Shown one piece after another: positions 1-8,293 of a stretch of 27,131 bases of DNA (the first letter of the stretch is position 1; every line of letters begins with the position of its first letter). The notes under the pieces were generated by a model. That model was not told where the DNA came from and did no database searches. It worked only from the letters and a program-made list of their open reading frames with translations. Made by a program: the position numbers and the translations under genes. Source of the DNA: CAYRHJ01 sp964424105 (lineage in GTDB: Bacteria; Planctomycetota; Phycisphaerae; UBA1845); NCBI GenBank assembly GCA_964424105.1, contig CAYRHJ010000012.1, positions 1 through 27,131 of the forward strand, read 5' to 3'.

Positions 1-45
1 CCGCACCGCCATCCGCCGCACCACCATCCGCCGCACCGCCATGCG
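1..45. repeat. 15-bp tandem repeat, at least 3 copies, running off the window edge
   Basis: Three consecutive 15-bp units (1-15, 16-30, 31-45) differ from one another at one or two positions; the unit is close to ccgcaccgccatccg. On the minus strand they lie in the frame of the partial gene and encode GGAAD-type units. The array probably continues to the left of the window. Confidence 0.75.
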
Positions 46-307
46 ACCAAGGCGCACGTTGGACCAACTCCGCCAACGACCGCCTCAATGCCTCCTCCTC
101 CGCCAACTCTTCCGTCGTCACCGTCCCCGACCGCCATCGAAGCTCACCCGCAAGGGAGGAAAACATCGAAATCCCCGATAAAGCGATCATCGCGGCCAAT
201 CGAATGCGCACGATCCATGTAGGTCTTGGGTGCCTGATTCGATCCGATCTGGTCTGAAAGACGTAACCGGAAGTGTGGGGCTGTGCGATCTGCGCGAGTT
301 TCGGCAT
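1..307 (-). CDS. N-terminal part of an unknown membrane-anchored or secreted protein, cut by the window edge
   Basis: An open frame on the minus strand starts at ATG 307 (MPKLAQIAQPHTSG...) and stays open to base 1, about 102 codons. Residues about 31-55 (TWIVRIRLAAMIALSGISMF and following) form one hydrophobic segment preceded by Arg residues, like an uncleaved anchor or a long signal peptide. A charged stretch rich in Glu and Arg (EELAEEEALRRSLAELVQRA) follows. The frame then enters Gly-Gly-Ala-Ala-Asp repeats at the edge. An internal ATG or GTG just before the hydrophobic part would give an ordinary signal peptide, so the exact start is open. No strong Shine-Dalgarno is seen. The gene diverges from dacB. 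I do not recognise the family. The continuous frame and the sensible signal sequence support it as real. Confidence 0.5.
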   Translation of the reverse strand, partial: MPKLAQIAQPHTSGYVFQTRSDRIRHPRPTWIVRIRLAAMIALSGISMFSSLAGELRWRSGTVTTEELAEEEALRRSLAELVQRAPWSHGGAADGGAADGGA

Positions 308-600
308 AGAATACAACCTACAAAGGTGTGGCTCGCCTCACCACCCAGTTTACGCGAGCGGGCGCGACCAAGTAAAGCATTGTCGCTGATGTGAAGGACG
401 ACAGGTGCCGCGCGGACGAAGATTTCCGGCGGGATATTCGCTTTGTAATCTGCATCTGGGCGTTGCATCGTGGTCGCGGGCAGGCTAGCGGTGGAGAAAA
501 GACACAAACGGCATGACTGACTAAACTGGCGTTGCGATGGTCGGCGAGTAAGATGATGGGCCGGTGAACGGGCATCGTCTTTGTCAAAGGATCAGTCGGA

Positions 601-2070
601 ATGCGAAATTGCGATTCACGTAGGATCATCTTCGCGGGCCTGGGGGCCTTGCTTGCCAGCGGTCCCATGGCCACCGCGAACGGGCTGGCACAGAGCATTG
701 AAAGAATCGTGCAAAACGCCGAGCGAGGCTCCGCACACTGTAGCTTGGCCGTAATCGATCTGGAAAGACATGAACTGATTCAATCTCATAATGCTCATGA
801 TTCGATGATTCCAGCCAGCAATCAGAAATTGTTCGTATTGGCTGCGGCTGTTGATGTTCTAGGGCCTTCGTTCGAATTTCGAACGGTTCTCGCCATACGG
901 GGTCAGGATTTGATTGTGGTCGGCGATGGCGATCCGGCGACTGGTGATCCACAACTGTGTTCAGCGCGGAATTTGTCGGTGACGTCGTTCTTGGACGATT
1001 GGGCACTAGCGGTTCGACGCGTGGGCGGGCCAGTCATCGATGGCGACCTCATCATCGACGATTCGATTTTTGATTCGGAATGGACCAACCCGACTTGGGA
1101 GCTGAATGATTTGCAGAAGTGGTATGCGGCTCCTGTTGGCGCCTTGAATCTGAACGACAACTGCCTCGAGTTTTCCTTGAAACCGTCGTCGTCGCCGGGC
1201 GGTCGCGGCGAATGGAGCGCATTTCCAAGAGTATCGATCGTCGACGTCGTCAATCGCACCAGGACGGCGCAACGAGGTGATCCGGTGGTCGCACGTCCGG
1301 AAAACTCCTGGACGTATATTCTGAGCGGCCCATGCAGCGCGCCGGCGAAATTGCAGCCCGTGGCGGTTCCTGAACCGAGTATGTTCTTTGCGGAGGCATT
1401 TCGCGAGTCGCTCGATCGGGCGGGCGTTGCGCTCCGTGGCCACATTCGCCGCCAGCGAGTTCGATCAGCAGATGGAAGCCTCCCCGTTGATCTGCGGATC
1501 ATCGCCGATCACCGGACGGCCCTATCCGACGTACTGGCGCGAATCGGAAAGAACAGTCAGAACCTGTTCGCAGAGTGTCTGGTGAAGCGTTTGGGCTACG
1601 AATTCGCGAAGCGCTCGGTGGCAGCAGAACCGCAGGGCAGTTGGCAGACCGGAGCGGACGCGGTTCAGGATTTCCTGCGTCGCGCCGGAATTCGCCTCGA
1701 CGGATTTTCGTTGGCAGATGCATCGGGACTCAGTCGGGCCAATCGGGCGACGGCAGCCCAGTTCATCGCCGTGCTCACTTACATGCATCAGCACCCCCAT
1801 CGCAGCCTGTTCTTTGAATCGCTCGCGGTGGCCGGTGAATACGGATCCTTGCGCAGGCGCATGGTCGATCTGGAAGATCGCGTCGTCGGCAAGACCGGGA
1901 CGCTCCGGGGCGTCAAATCGCTGAGTGGATACATCCATGATCGGGGAACGCCCTCACTGGCATTTTCCATCCTGATCAACGGGATCAAGGGCTCCAGCGC
2001 CGCTCACAAACAGGCCCAGGACGAATTGTGTCGCCTGCTCGCCTCGGCGAAACGCAACCAACTTCCATGA
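601..2070 (+). CDS. dacB: D-alanyl-D-alanine carboxypeptidase/endopeptidase, PBP4 type (peptidase family S13)
   Basis: This 489-aa protein has all three penicillin-binding motifs of the S13 family. SNQK at residues 73-76 (context PASNQKL) holds the nucleophilic Ser and general-base Lys, SQN is at 319-321, and KTG is at 431-433 (context VGKTGTLRGV). The large insertion between motif 1 and motif 2 is typical of PBP4/DacB. Residues 1-27 look like a signal peptide (RRIIFAGLGALLASGPMATA), so the enzyme should act in the periplasm, trimming pentapeptides or cleaving cross-links in peptidoglycan. Length agrees with E. coli DacB (about 477 aa). The start is the ATG at 601, and a purine-rich stretch lies just upstream. 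The 3' end overlaps the next gene by ATGA. A peptidoglycan enzyme fits the current view that planctomycetes make peptidoglycan. Confidence 0.93.
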   Translation: MRNCDSRRIIFAGLGALLASGPMATANGLAQSIERIVQNAERGSAHCSLAVIDLERHELIQSHNAHDSMIPASNQKLFVLAAAVDVLGPSFEFRTVLAIRGQDLIVVGDGDPATGDPQLCSARNLSVTSFLDDWALAVRRVGGPVIDGDLIIDDSIFDSEWTNPTWELNDLQKWYAAPVGALNLNDNCLEFSLKPSSSPGGRGEWSAFPRVSIVDVVNRTRTAQRGDPVVARPENSWTYILSGPCSAPAKLQPVAVPEPSMFFAEAFRESLDRAGVALRGHIRRQRVRSADGSLPVDLRIIADHRTALSDVLARIGKNSQNLFAECLVKRLGYEFAKRSVAAEPQGSWQTGADAVQDFLRRAGIRLDGFSLADASGLSRANRATAAQFIAVLTYMHQHPHRSLFFESLAVAGEYGSLRRRMVDLEDRVVGKTGTLRGVKSLSGYIHDRGTPSLAFSILINGIKGSSAAHKQAQDELCRLLASAKRNQLP

Positions 2071-2951
2071 CGTCGGTCCATCGTGAACCGCGCATATGGA
2101 TCGGGCCAGCACTGCTGGTGGCTGCGGCGTGTTTATGGAGTCTCAACGGCCTATTCATCAAGTCGATCCATGCCCAAGGCACAAACCCCTGGCTGATCGC
2201 GGGTTTACGCTCGTTATTCGCCTGCCTGGTCATCGCACCCTTTGCGTGGAGGAGGCGGCACGCCGTTTCAGACCCATGGTGGGTGCTCGCCGCCGTTCTG
2301 TTGTTTACGGCCATGTGTGCGACTTTCGTCCTGTCAACCACGCTGACAACCGCAGCCAACGCCATCGTTCTACAATACACTGCCCCGGCTTGGGTTTTTG
2401 TCTTCTCGCCAATGATTAACAAGGAACGGGCCACACGCGCCCAATGGCATGCTCTTTGTGCATCGCTCGTCGGCGTAGCCATCATCTTCCTATGGCAATA
2501 CCGGCCGGGGCAATCCGGATTGATCATAGGCCTGGTCAGTGGAATTGTTTTCGGAATGCAGTCCGTTTTCTTCCGTCGCATCCGCAAGCTCGATCCCTTG
2601 GTCCTGGTCTTTTTCGCTTGTGGTGGGTCCGCACTCCTGCTGACGCCCATCGGCGTCGTGAAAGATTCCCATGGAATTACCTGGCCGATCGTCGGTTGGC
2701 TGGCGCTGATGGGAGTCGTGCAGTTCGGCCTGCCTTATGTCTTGTACAGCGTAGCCCTTCGATGGGTGACCGCTCAGCAGGCCGTGCTGATCATCCTACT
2801 GGAGGCCGTGCTCAATCCGATTTGGGTCTGGTGGCTGCGAGATGAGACGCCGCACGCTTCAACCCTCATAGGAGGCGGGATCATCATTTGCAGCGTTGGG
2901 TATCAAGCTGGCTTGAGATTCGCGCGCCAAAACGTCGCTTCGTCACGTTGA
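2067..2951 (+). CDS. EamA/DMT-superfamily transporter
   Basis: A 294-aa, strongly hydrophobic protein with about ten predicted membrane segments in two similar halves, as in the EamA (DUF6) drug/metabolite transporter family. Recognisable elements are the N-terminal segment GPALLVAAACLWSLNGLFIK, the first-half end TTAANAIVLQYTAPAWVFVF, and the second-half LRWVTAQQAVLIILLEAVLNPIWVWW, which mirrors the 'A...A.....L.P....L.....GE' region of the family. The frame is open upstream to a GTG at 2028. The ATG at 2067 is preferred because it overlaps the dacB stop (ATGA, 2067-2070), giving translational coupling, and because homologues start near the first helix. The substrate cannot be read from sequence. 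Export of an amino acid or small metabolite is the usual role. Confidence 0.88.
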   Translation: MTSVHREPRIWIGPALLVAAACLWSLNGLFIKSIHAQGTNPWLIAGLRSLFACLVIAPFAWRRRHAVSDPWWVLAAVLLFTAMCATFVLSTTLTTAANAIVLQYTAPAWVFVFSPMINKERATRAQWHALCASLVGVAIIFLWQYRPGQSGLIIGLVSGIVFGMQSVFFRRIRKLDPLVLVFFACGGSALLLTPIGVVKDSHGITWPIVGWLALMGVVQFGLPYVLYSVALRWVTAQQAVLIILLEAVLNPIWVWWLRDETPHASTLIGGGIIICSVGYQAGLRFARQNVASSR

Positions 2952-2996
2952 TTCGTTCGCCGGCCCGCCTTCTACGACGCGCAGCGTTGTCAAGGG

Positions 2997-4286
2997 TCAA
3001 GAAGCGACGCGCAACGCCAGCATGGTCTGGTCATCCATCGCACGATTGGAATCCACAAACGTCTCCAGTGCCGACGAGATGTTCTTCACCAGCGTAGAAG
3101 CGGTTCCGTGTGGTCGAATGATGGCTTCATCCAATCGCCCGGTCCCAAACATCTCGCCCTGCCCATTGGCAGCCTCCACGATCCCGTCGGTATAGAGCAG
3201 CACTTCGTCACCCGGTGACAGACCGATCGAGTCCTCCTCATAGCGCACGCCGCACTGTATTCCCAAGGGGATTTCTCGTGCCCCGGCGATGGAGCACAGG
3301 CAGCCTTTCGCACTCCTCCATCGCGGAGGGTTGTGCCCCGCAGACGTATATTGCAAACGCCGAGTGTCCGCATCAAAAATCCCATAAAACGCCGTCACGA
3401 ACGTGATGGGCATCGACGTCGATTCGCAATGAACCAGCAGATGCTCGTTAACGAAACACATGGTCTCCGCCGGGCGATGCAAGACTTCCTTGTGTGCATG
3501 CAGCGCCGCATGAACCCGGGCCATCACCATCGCCGCCGCCGCACCATGGCCACTGACATCCGCGATGAGCACGCCGCTGCGACTGTTCGACAGTGGAAAA
3601 CAATCGTAATAATCGCCGCCCGCCCGATGGGCCGTTTCGTAATAGGCCGCCATCTCCAAACCAGCCGCCTGCGGCACCGACTGCGGCAACAGGGAGCGCT
3701 GTATCATCGCGATGGCTTTGAATTCCGAATCGAGCGCTTGATAAGCCCGGCGGACCTCATCCGCGAGCACCAGATTGTGCGTCGCCCTGCCAAAAAGATT
3801 CGCCGTGATAATCTGATCCGGAAGCGATTCAAGATCGGCCGGCTCGGATTCGGGCATCAACCGAATCACCATGTTCAGCGATTCCCCCCGATCGTACAGC
3901 GGAATCGCGATCAGCGATCGATGTCCATCCAAATATTCCGCCGCCGGCTCTTGCGCGTCCACCTTCAAATCCCGGATGATCCGTGGCTGATTGCCGTAGA
4001 TGAGTTCAGACAGCAAACCACCGTCAAAATGCGGCAGGCGGTGCGGCTCTTTCCATGGGTTGATTTCCTCCGACCAATGATTCGCCCGCGTGATCCGATA
4101 CCTCGGATGGCTCAAACCACGCCGGCTCAACGATATGCTGGGGTAGGCCGGACGTTTCGCACGAACGCGGTCGCGGTATTTGCGCACCATCTCCTGCGGA
4201 TCGGTCTGCATGCTGACTTCGCGTACAAGCTCGACAGCCTGATCAACTCGACGCTGATAATCTGATGAATCGTTGGTCATACCCAT
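2997..4286 (-). CDS. PP2C-type serine phosphatase of the RsbU/SpoIIE family with an N-terminal GAF-like sensor
   Basis: The C-terminal 240 residues carry the SpoIIE/PP2C signature. The linker AIAMIQRSLLPQSVP precedes GGDYYD (metal-binding Asp), DVSGHGAAAAMVMA, the SAGHNPP motif, LLYTDGIVEA and a C-terminal DDQTMLALR. All metal-binding acidic residues expected for an active Mn/Mg phosphatase are present. The roughly 180 residues before it look like a degenerate GAF-type sensor (RSLIAIPLYDRGESLNMVIRL). Such proteins usually dephosphorylate anti-sigma-factor antagonists (STAS proteins) in partner-switching stress pathways. No STAS or HPK-type kinase gene is nearby, so the target is unknown. No membrane segment is seen, suggesting a cytosolic protein. 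ATG at 4286 is chosen over ATG 4280 and a TTG at 4298; none has a strong ribosome-binding site. Confidence 0.9.
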   Translation of the reverse strand: MGMTNDSSDYQRRVDQAVELVREVSMQTDPQEMVRKYRDRVRAKRPAYPSISLSRRGLSHPRYRITRANHWSEEINPWKEPHRLPHFDGGLLSELIYGNQPRIIRDLKVDAQEPAAEYLDGHRSLIAIPLYDRGESLNMVIRLMPESEPADLESLPDQIITANLFGRATHNLVLADEVRRAYQALDSEFKAIAMIQRSLLPQSVPQAAGLEMAAYYETAHRAGGDYYDCFPLSNSRSGVLIADVSGHGAAAAMVMARVHAALHAHKEVLHRPAETMCFVNEHLLVHCESTSMPITFVTAFYGIFDADTRRLQYTSAGHNPPRWRSAKGCLCSIAGAREIPLGIQCGVRYEEDSIGLSPGDEVLLYTDGIVEAANGQGEMFGTGRLDEAIIRPHGTASTLVKNISSALETFVDSNRAMDDQTMLALRVAS

Positions 4287-4366
4287 ACGGCTCGACAATC
4301 GTTGGCCATTCCGCGAACGCTTCCGTGCGCTCGCGAGGCCACGCTATTGATCATTGAACGGTCAAG

Positions 4367-4382
4367 TTACAGAGCCGCGACC
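4367..4382 (+). repeat. Short copy of interspersed repeat family D (core acagagccgcgacc)
   Basis: The sequence ttacagagccgcgacc recurs, with small changes, at 8170-8192, 25213-25241 and 25295-25323. This copy lies upstream of the phosphatase gene. A weaker relative (gagcagcgaccgtcag) lies after wecB near 26978. Confidence 0.55.
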
Positions 4383-4527
4383 GTCGTGGTCGACGTCCCG
4401 GAGAGTTCCGCCCGTGGAACTTCATGCGATGATTCTACACGCGGGACTTTCATTTTGACACACCGGTAGTCACGTCACGGACTGCAAGGAACCGATGGAA
4501 TGGCCCGGCCGGGTAGACCGGTCGTCC

Positions 4528-5676
4528 CTACGGCGCTCTGCTTGGTTGGGCAGCGGACCGGCTGATCAAGTCTTGGATGGCCGAAACGGTGACCGGTTCG
4601 ACCAGCGTCGCGTGTGTCCCGTCCGGCCAAATCAACAGGCACCCCGGTGGCGAGTTGATTTCATATCGGCCGGCCAGAGCGCGAGTATTTTGATTGGACC
4701 ACTCCATCCGGCAATTCACCTGCGATGCAAGCATTTCCTGTAAAGCAGGATGCCGCAGCAGTCGAGACGCAGAGTCAGACGCGGGTGTCCCGTCGGCATG
4801 AAAGTACACAAACAGGTTTCGCCCCGTTCGCTGAGCAACCAGCTTCGCCGCATCGAAATCGCCAAACCAGACAACTTGCGGCACCGAAGATGCCGGCGCT
4901 TCTCGCTCCGGTCGTTCCCCATGGGAAACCATGAAGCCGACAATGCTCTCGACGCTCGGCAGGCCGACCAACGACTTGTAACGTCCGTCCGGCTCGACAA
5001 GAATCAACGCAGGGTAATGATTCACGCCCCATCGAGCGACGATTGCCCGGTTCGGGACGTAGTCCCAATCCAAAAGACAGTTGACCGAGTCGGAAAAGTA
5101 TCGAGCCAAGTCCGGTTGAGACAACCGTCGTATAAGCTCGGTTGATTCGGCATGAAGCCACCACTTGTATATCACGACCAAACGTCGATTCTGGCGACGA
5201 GCCTTTTCATTGGCCAGCTCGAAAACGTTGAAGTACTCGATGGCTTCTCCCTGCGGAATTCGCGGGTTCAGATTGGGCACCTGTCCAGGAGGTTGGGCGG
5301 ACGCCAGAAAGGAGCGGATTTCTTCCGGCGATCGATCGCCCTGCAAGGCATGGTACGTCCCGTCCGAATGAACGACGATCAACGCCGGCGGCTGCTGCAC
5401 TTCAAACTGCGCAACGAAGGCCCGATTCGGGCGGTACGACGGAATCAGCATGCAGCGCACCATCGAATTCGCGATGGGCCAGACATCTGCCGACATCAAT
5501 TCGTCCTGCATGCGGCTGGACCGAACGTCGAGCGGATCCTTATAAAAAACGAGCATGTCTCGCTCGTCGCGGCGCGCCCGTCGTTGGGCCTCATCGTAGG
5601 CATAATGCCATCGTGGGGCGCAACCCATGATGGTCATGTGCAAGGCAGCCGAAAAGATGAGAAGCAATTTCTTCAT
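4528..5676 (-). CDS. Lipoprotein with three tandem thioredoxin-like domains lacking CxxC
   Basis: A 382-aa protein starting MKKLLLIFSAALHMTIMGC, a lipoprotein signal with a plausible lipobox (IMGC, Cys19). The rest consists of three similar units of about 105-110 residues. Each begins with an Ala-rich helix (AYDEAQRRARRDERDMLVFY; VFELANEKARRQNRRLVVIY; DAAKLVAQRTGRNLFVYF), continues with (P)NRAxVA.(W/F).V, and ends with the thioredoxin cis-Pro strand and a DG turn (PPALIVVHSDGTY; YPALILVEPDGRY; PPGCLLIWPDGTH). None has a CxxC redox pair at the end of the first beta strand (FYKDPLD, IYKWWLH, FHADGTP), so redox catalysis is unlikely. A binding or scaffold role is inferred. A TTG three bases upstream is also in frame; ATG 5676 is chosen. 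It is separated from the phosphatase gene by about 240 bp, so co-transcription is uncertain. Confidence 0.75.
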   Translation of the reverse strand: MKKLLLIFSAALHMTIMGCAPRWHYAYDEAQRRARRDERDMLVFYKDPLDVRSSRMQDELMSADVWPIANSMVRCMLIPSYRPNRAFVAQFEVQQPPALIVVHSDGTYHALQGDRSPEEIRSFLASAQPPGQVPNLNPRIPQGEAIEYFNVFELANEKARRQNRRLVVIYKWWLHAESTELIRRLSQPDLARYFSDSVNCLLDWDYVPNRAIVARWGVNHYPALILVEPDGRYKSLVGLPSVESIVGFMVSHGERPEREAPASSVPQVVWFGDFDAAKLVAQRTGRNLFVYFHADGTPASDSASRLLRHPALQEMLASQVNCRMEWSNQNTRALAGRYEINSPPGCLLIWPDGTHATLVEPVTVSAIQDLISRSAAQPSRAP

Positions 5677-5937
5677 CAAGTTTGTTCACATTGGATTAGC
5701 GCCGTGGCCCCAGGCCGGCGGCACCCGAGCCGCGCCACCGAGGATGATGTTCCGGGCGGGAGTTTAATGTCTCGCGCCAAGCGTCGCAAGCTGATTTGAC
5801 CGCACGCAACGTCTTCGGCCATGACAAGTTGTTACGTTGGGTGCTGGCCCCGGACCTGACGCAGTTGCACCAAGTCGCCTGACCACTCGGAGCATGAACC
5901 AATGGACATCCAGCAACGAGCCAAGCCGGCCTGCGCG

Positions 5938-6126
5938 CTGGATTCCGGCCTGCGCCGGAATGACGACCTCCGCCGGAATGACGATTTGCTTCGGAATGAT
6001 GATTTACAACGTCACTCCGGCGAAAGCCGGAGTCCAGGAAACCGCACTGACGGCTGGATTCCGGCCTGCGCCGGAATGACGACCTGCGCCGGAATGACGA
6101 TGTTTATTATTTGCTGCTATCCGTAG
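5938..6126 (+). repeat. Cluster of palindromic repeats of family A
   Basis: Between two minus-strand lipoprotein genes, the 572-bp spacer 5680-6251 holds no credible gene but is packed with repeats. A 32-nt unit at 5938-5969 is repeated exactly at 6054-6085; its core attccggc(ctgc)gccggaat forms an 8-bp stem. Shorter half-units follow (near 5970-6000 and 6086-6100), and a variant in the opposite orientation lies at 6010-6038. The block ends with a tail at 6088-6126 that recurs at 15509-15547. Related copies are at 17630-17659 and 25251-25280. Confidence 0.85.
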
Positions 6127-6192
6127 AAACCAAGCTGACTCGCGCCACTTCCCGACCCGCGACCAACTCGTTCAACCCCCCGAGCGCAAATG

Positions 6193-6225
6193 TACGAGCC
6201 GCGAGCGCAAAGCGAGCGGTCCCCC
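6193..6225 (+). repeat. Interspersed repeat of family C (33 nt)
   Basis: This 33-nt sequence (core gagcgcaaagcgagcggtc) is identical to 22056-22088, and a 23-nt variant is at 25117-25139. It lies just downstream of the unknown lipoprotein gene. Before it is a spacer containing cccgcgaccaa, a word that also precedes the copy at 22056. Confidence 0.85.
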
Positions 6226-6251
6226 CCGTGCGAACGCAACTCCGATCCGTT

Positions 6252-7142
6252 TCATTCCGGTGAACCTGCTGGAATGCGAAGGGCGTTTTCAAGCCACGTG
6301 GGCTGGGCGCGTGGACCCTCCACCACGGCACGGTAGACCGACCGCAGCGGCGAGCGATCGGAAATCGGCTTAACCCAAAGCTCTTCCAGCGGTCGCAAAT
6401 CGTATTCGACCGTTTCGAACAGATCGTCTACCTGTGAGGCCATACAACGACAGATGATGGTATCGACGTCGCCGGTGGCTGCCTGAAGATAGACGAAGGG
6501 ACCCATGGGAACGGGTGCGTCAGCCAACGATCTCACCACGGCGACATCTCGCCGCTCGGCAAAATCACGTTCGATTGAAAAACGCCGACCCGGCAACGGT
6601 TGACCGAACTCAGCGGCCGCCGCTGCTTCCAATTCCGCGCTCACGAAAATCATGTGAGGAAAGGGGTCGCCAAGAACCTCCCAAACGATGGGATACCCGG
6701 CGTCGTTCACCGTCATGCGAAGTCCCTGAACCAACGACTCACGTTCACGGTTTGCGACCGTGCCCGACGCGTACACCCACACGTATACGAGCTGTTCGTG
6801 AATCTGCCCCCGAATCGACGCATCGCTCCGGCCTGCATAGATGACCGGGCGTCCCGTGTCCACTTCCCAACGATCGGCGTCCGCCGAACCGAGGACCCCG
6901 AGTTCGGGCGTCACTTGTCCCGGTTGCGCTTGCTGAATGATGAGCGGGAAAAGCTCGGTCGGGTGAGAACCGTCGAGTTGAGGGCCGGGCTTGAAAAACA
7001 CTCCTGTCTCATAATGCACCTCTTGCCGGGCATACAGCCGCCCCAAATCCTCAGTTGAAGCCATCCCGGTTCGATCGCCCTTTTCGCGACGACATCCCAC
7101 AGCGACAAACAGCAACGCCAACCACACCTTCCAATTCATCAT
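6252..7142 (-). CDS. Putative lipoprotein of unknown function
   Basis: This 296-aa protein starts MMNWKVWLALLFVAVGCRRE. A typical lipoprotein signal ends in the lipobox AVGC, so it should be membrane-anchored and face the periplasm. The mature part has no family motif I recognise. It is a mixed alpha/beta sequence with a long central segment (VIYAGRSDASIRGQIHEQLVYVWVY; YPIVWEVLGDPFPHMIFVSAE) and a Cys pair in VDTIICRCMAS. The frame extends upstream to 7211. ATG 7154 has GGAGG directly abutting it, whereas ATG 7142 has the same GGAGG 12 nt upstream and gives the best signal peptide. ATG 7139 is also possible. The gene is isolated between two long spacers. Confidence 0.7.
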   Translation of the reverse strand: MMNWKVWLALLFVAVGCRREKGDRTGMASTEDLGRLYARQEVHYETGVFFKPGPQLDGSHPTELFPLIIQQAQPGQVTPELGVLGSADADRWEVDTGRPVIYAGRSDASIRGQIHEQLVYVWVYASGTVANRERESLVQGLRMTVNDAGYPIVWEVLGDPFPHMIFVSAELEAAAAAEFGQPLPGRRFSIERDFAERRDVAVVRSLADAPVPMGPFVYLQAATGDVDTIICRCMASQVDDLFETVEYDLRPLEELWVKPISDRSPLRSVYRAVVEGPRAQPTWLENALRIPAGSPE

Positions 7143-8293
7143 CCTTATTTGCATCCTCCAGGCGTTCCGAGGAATCAGAGTATGACCGTTCGAGATCGTA
7201 AGCGATACCATAATCTGTCGGATTTGTGCAACGTAGTGGTTAGCTTGCGGCGGGTTGTCGCTAGGGGCATTGGCCCGGTGGCATCATTTCAAACCAACGT
7301 CGGCCCGGTGACGATTGGTTTATCACCGCGTGGAACGCGTGAAACTTGAAAAGGACGCCCGCGCGCCGTCTGGGGTGCGAGCCCAAGAGCAGCCACGGAC
7401 GTCCTGCTTCCTTTACCTCCGCCAGTGCCATCACGTCGCTCGACACGAATCACCGTGCCGTTGCAAATCGCGCTGGCGATGAAACGAATCCGCCCTCTCT
7501 CCTTCCCCGGACCCTCGCGTGGCAACCCATCGCGCTTCAGGTCCTCTCCGGAACGCACCGAACTTGTGCATGAATCGGTTGACCTGCGTCATCCGATGTC
7601 TTAGCGCTAATGAAACGTCGCCTGCATCGTCAAACTTCAATGCACAGGAAACGTCGTCGTCGCCGCAATCGCGGTCACCAGTGACGGACACTGGACTCTC
7701 GGCGGTGTCATCCTTGACTCTTGCGCGGTCCCTTTCGATAACGTGCTTTCATGATGCGCGACCCTTCTTGACAGGAATTGAGCGAGCCAATCTCAGCCGG
7801 GCAACTCCGAATTGGTTCCAGTTGCTCCGCGTGACAAACGTGCTCGCCGAATCGCGACCGAACAGACAGGATGCTGGAGTGTCCTTCTCCAGTCCAATTA
7901 TTCTCGCGAGAAGCGCCAAGGCAAGCGACTATCTGCGACAAATTTGAAATTGTTCGCAACCTTATGTTTGAAAGTAGGTTGTGCTTCAAAATGAAATGCA
8001 AAAGCCGATCGCATAGGCACTCGCGAGTCCGTCGGCTCGCCCGAATCCAGACATGGCTCGCGTCTAACGCTTGTCGCATGACTTCCCCAGCCAGCCTGGT
8101 GCTCTGCCAGCGCTTAATCTGCGCGTACGCGGCCATGCTTTCCGAGCCGCAACCATCAGGGCGGGAATTCGCCTCTTAACAGAGCCGCGACCCTGGACGC
8201 GACCAAGGCGGGAGCGTCCAGTGCGGTCGTGTGCAATGTTGGGCGGGCGCTCGGAATCAACGCCAGACCCGCAGGTTTCGCGTTGACAGACCG
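7143..8293. other. About 1.15-kb spacer without a convincing gene, possibly gene remains
   Basis: The longest frames on both strands are short (142 codons or fewer) and overlap one another in several frames. Their composition does not look like a folded protein: rich in Arg, Ser and Cys, with no hydrophobic core pattern. No start is preceded by a good ribosome-binding site. Around 7270-7320 a word close to ggcccggtgrc appears twice 30-40 bp apart. Family D repeat sequence is found at 8170-8192. The region may be a decayed gene or intergenic DNA. No tRNA-like cloverleaf was recognised. Confidence 0.4.
8170..8192 (+). repeat. Interspersed repeat of family D (23 nt)
   Basis: The 23 nt are identical to parts of 25219-25241 and 25301-25323 (core cttaacagagccgcgacc). 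The copy sits about 100 bp beyond the 3' end of the large LptA-like gene. Confidence 0.75.

Noticed and set aside
3333..4265. 310-codon plus-strand frame opposite the phosphatase gene
   Set aside because: The translation is dominated by Arg/His/Gln, and the opposite strand has an unambiguous PP2C domain.
5837..6126. Short ORFs reading through AGMTTSAGMT-like peptides
   Set aside because: They are translations of the family A palindromes and share no upstream start signals.
5938..6126. CRISPR array
   Set aside because: Repeats are palindromic, unevenly spaced and degraded, spacers are not of constant length, and no cas gene is present.
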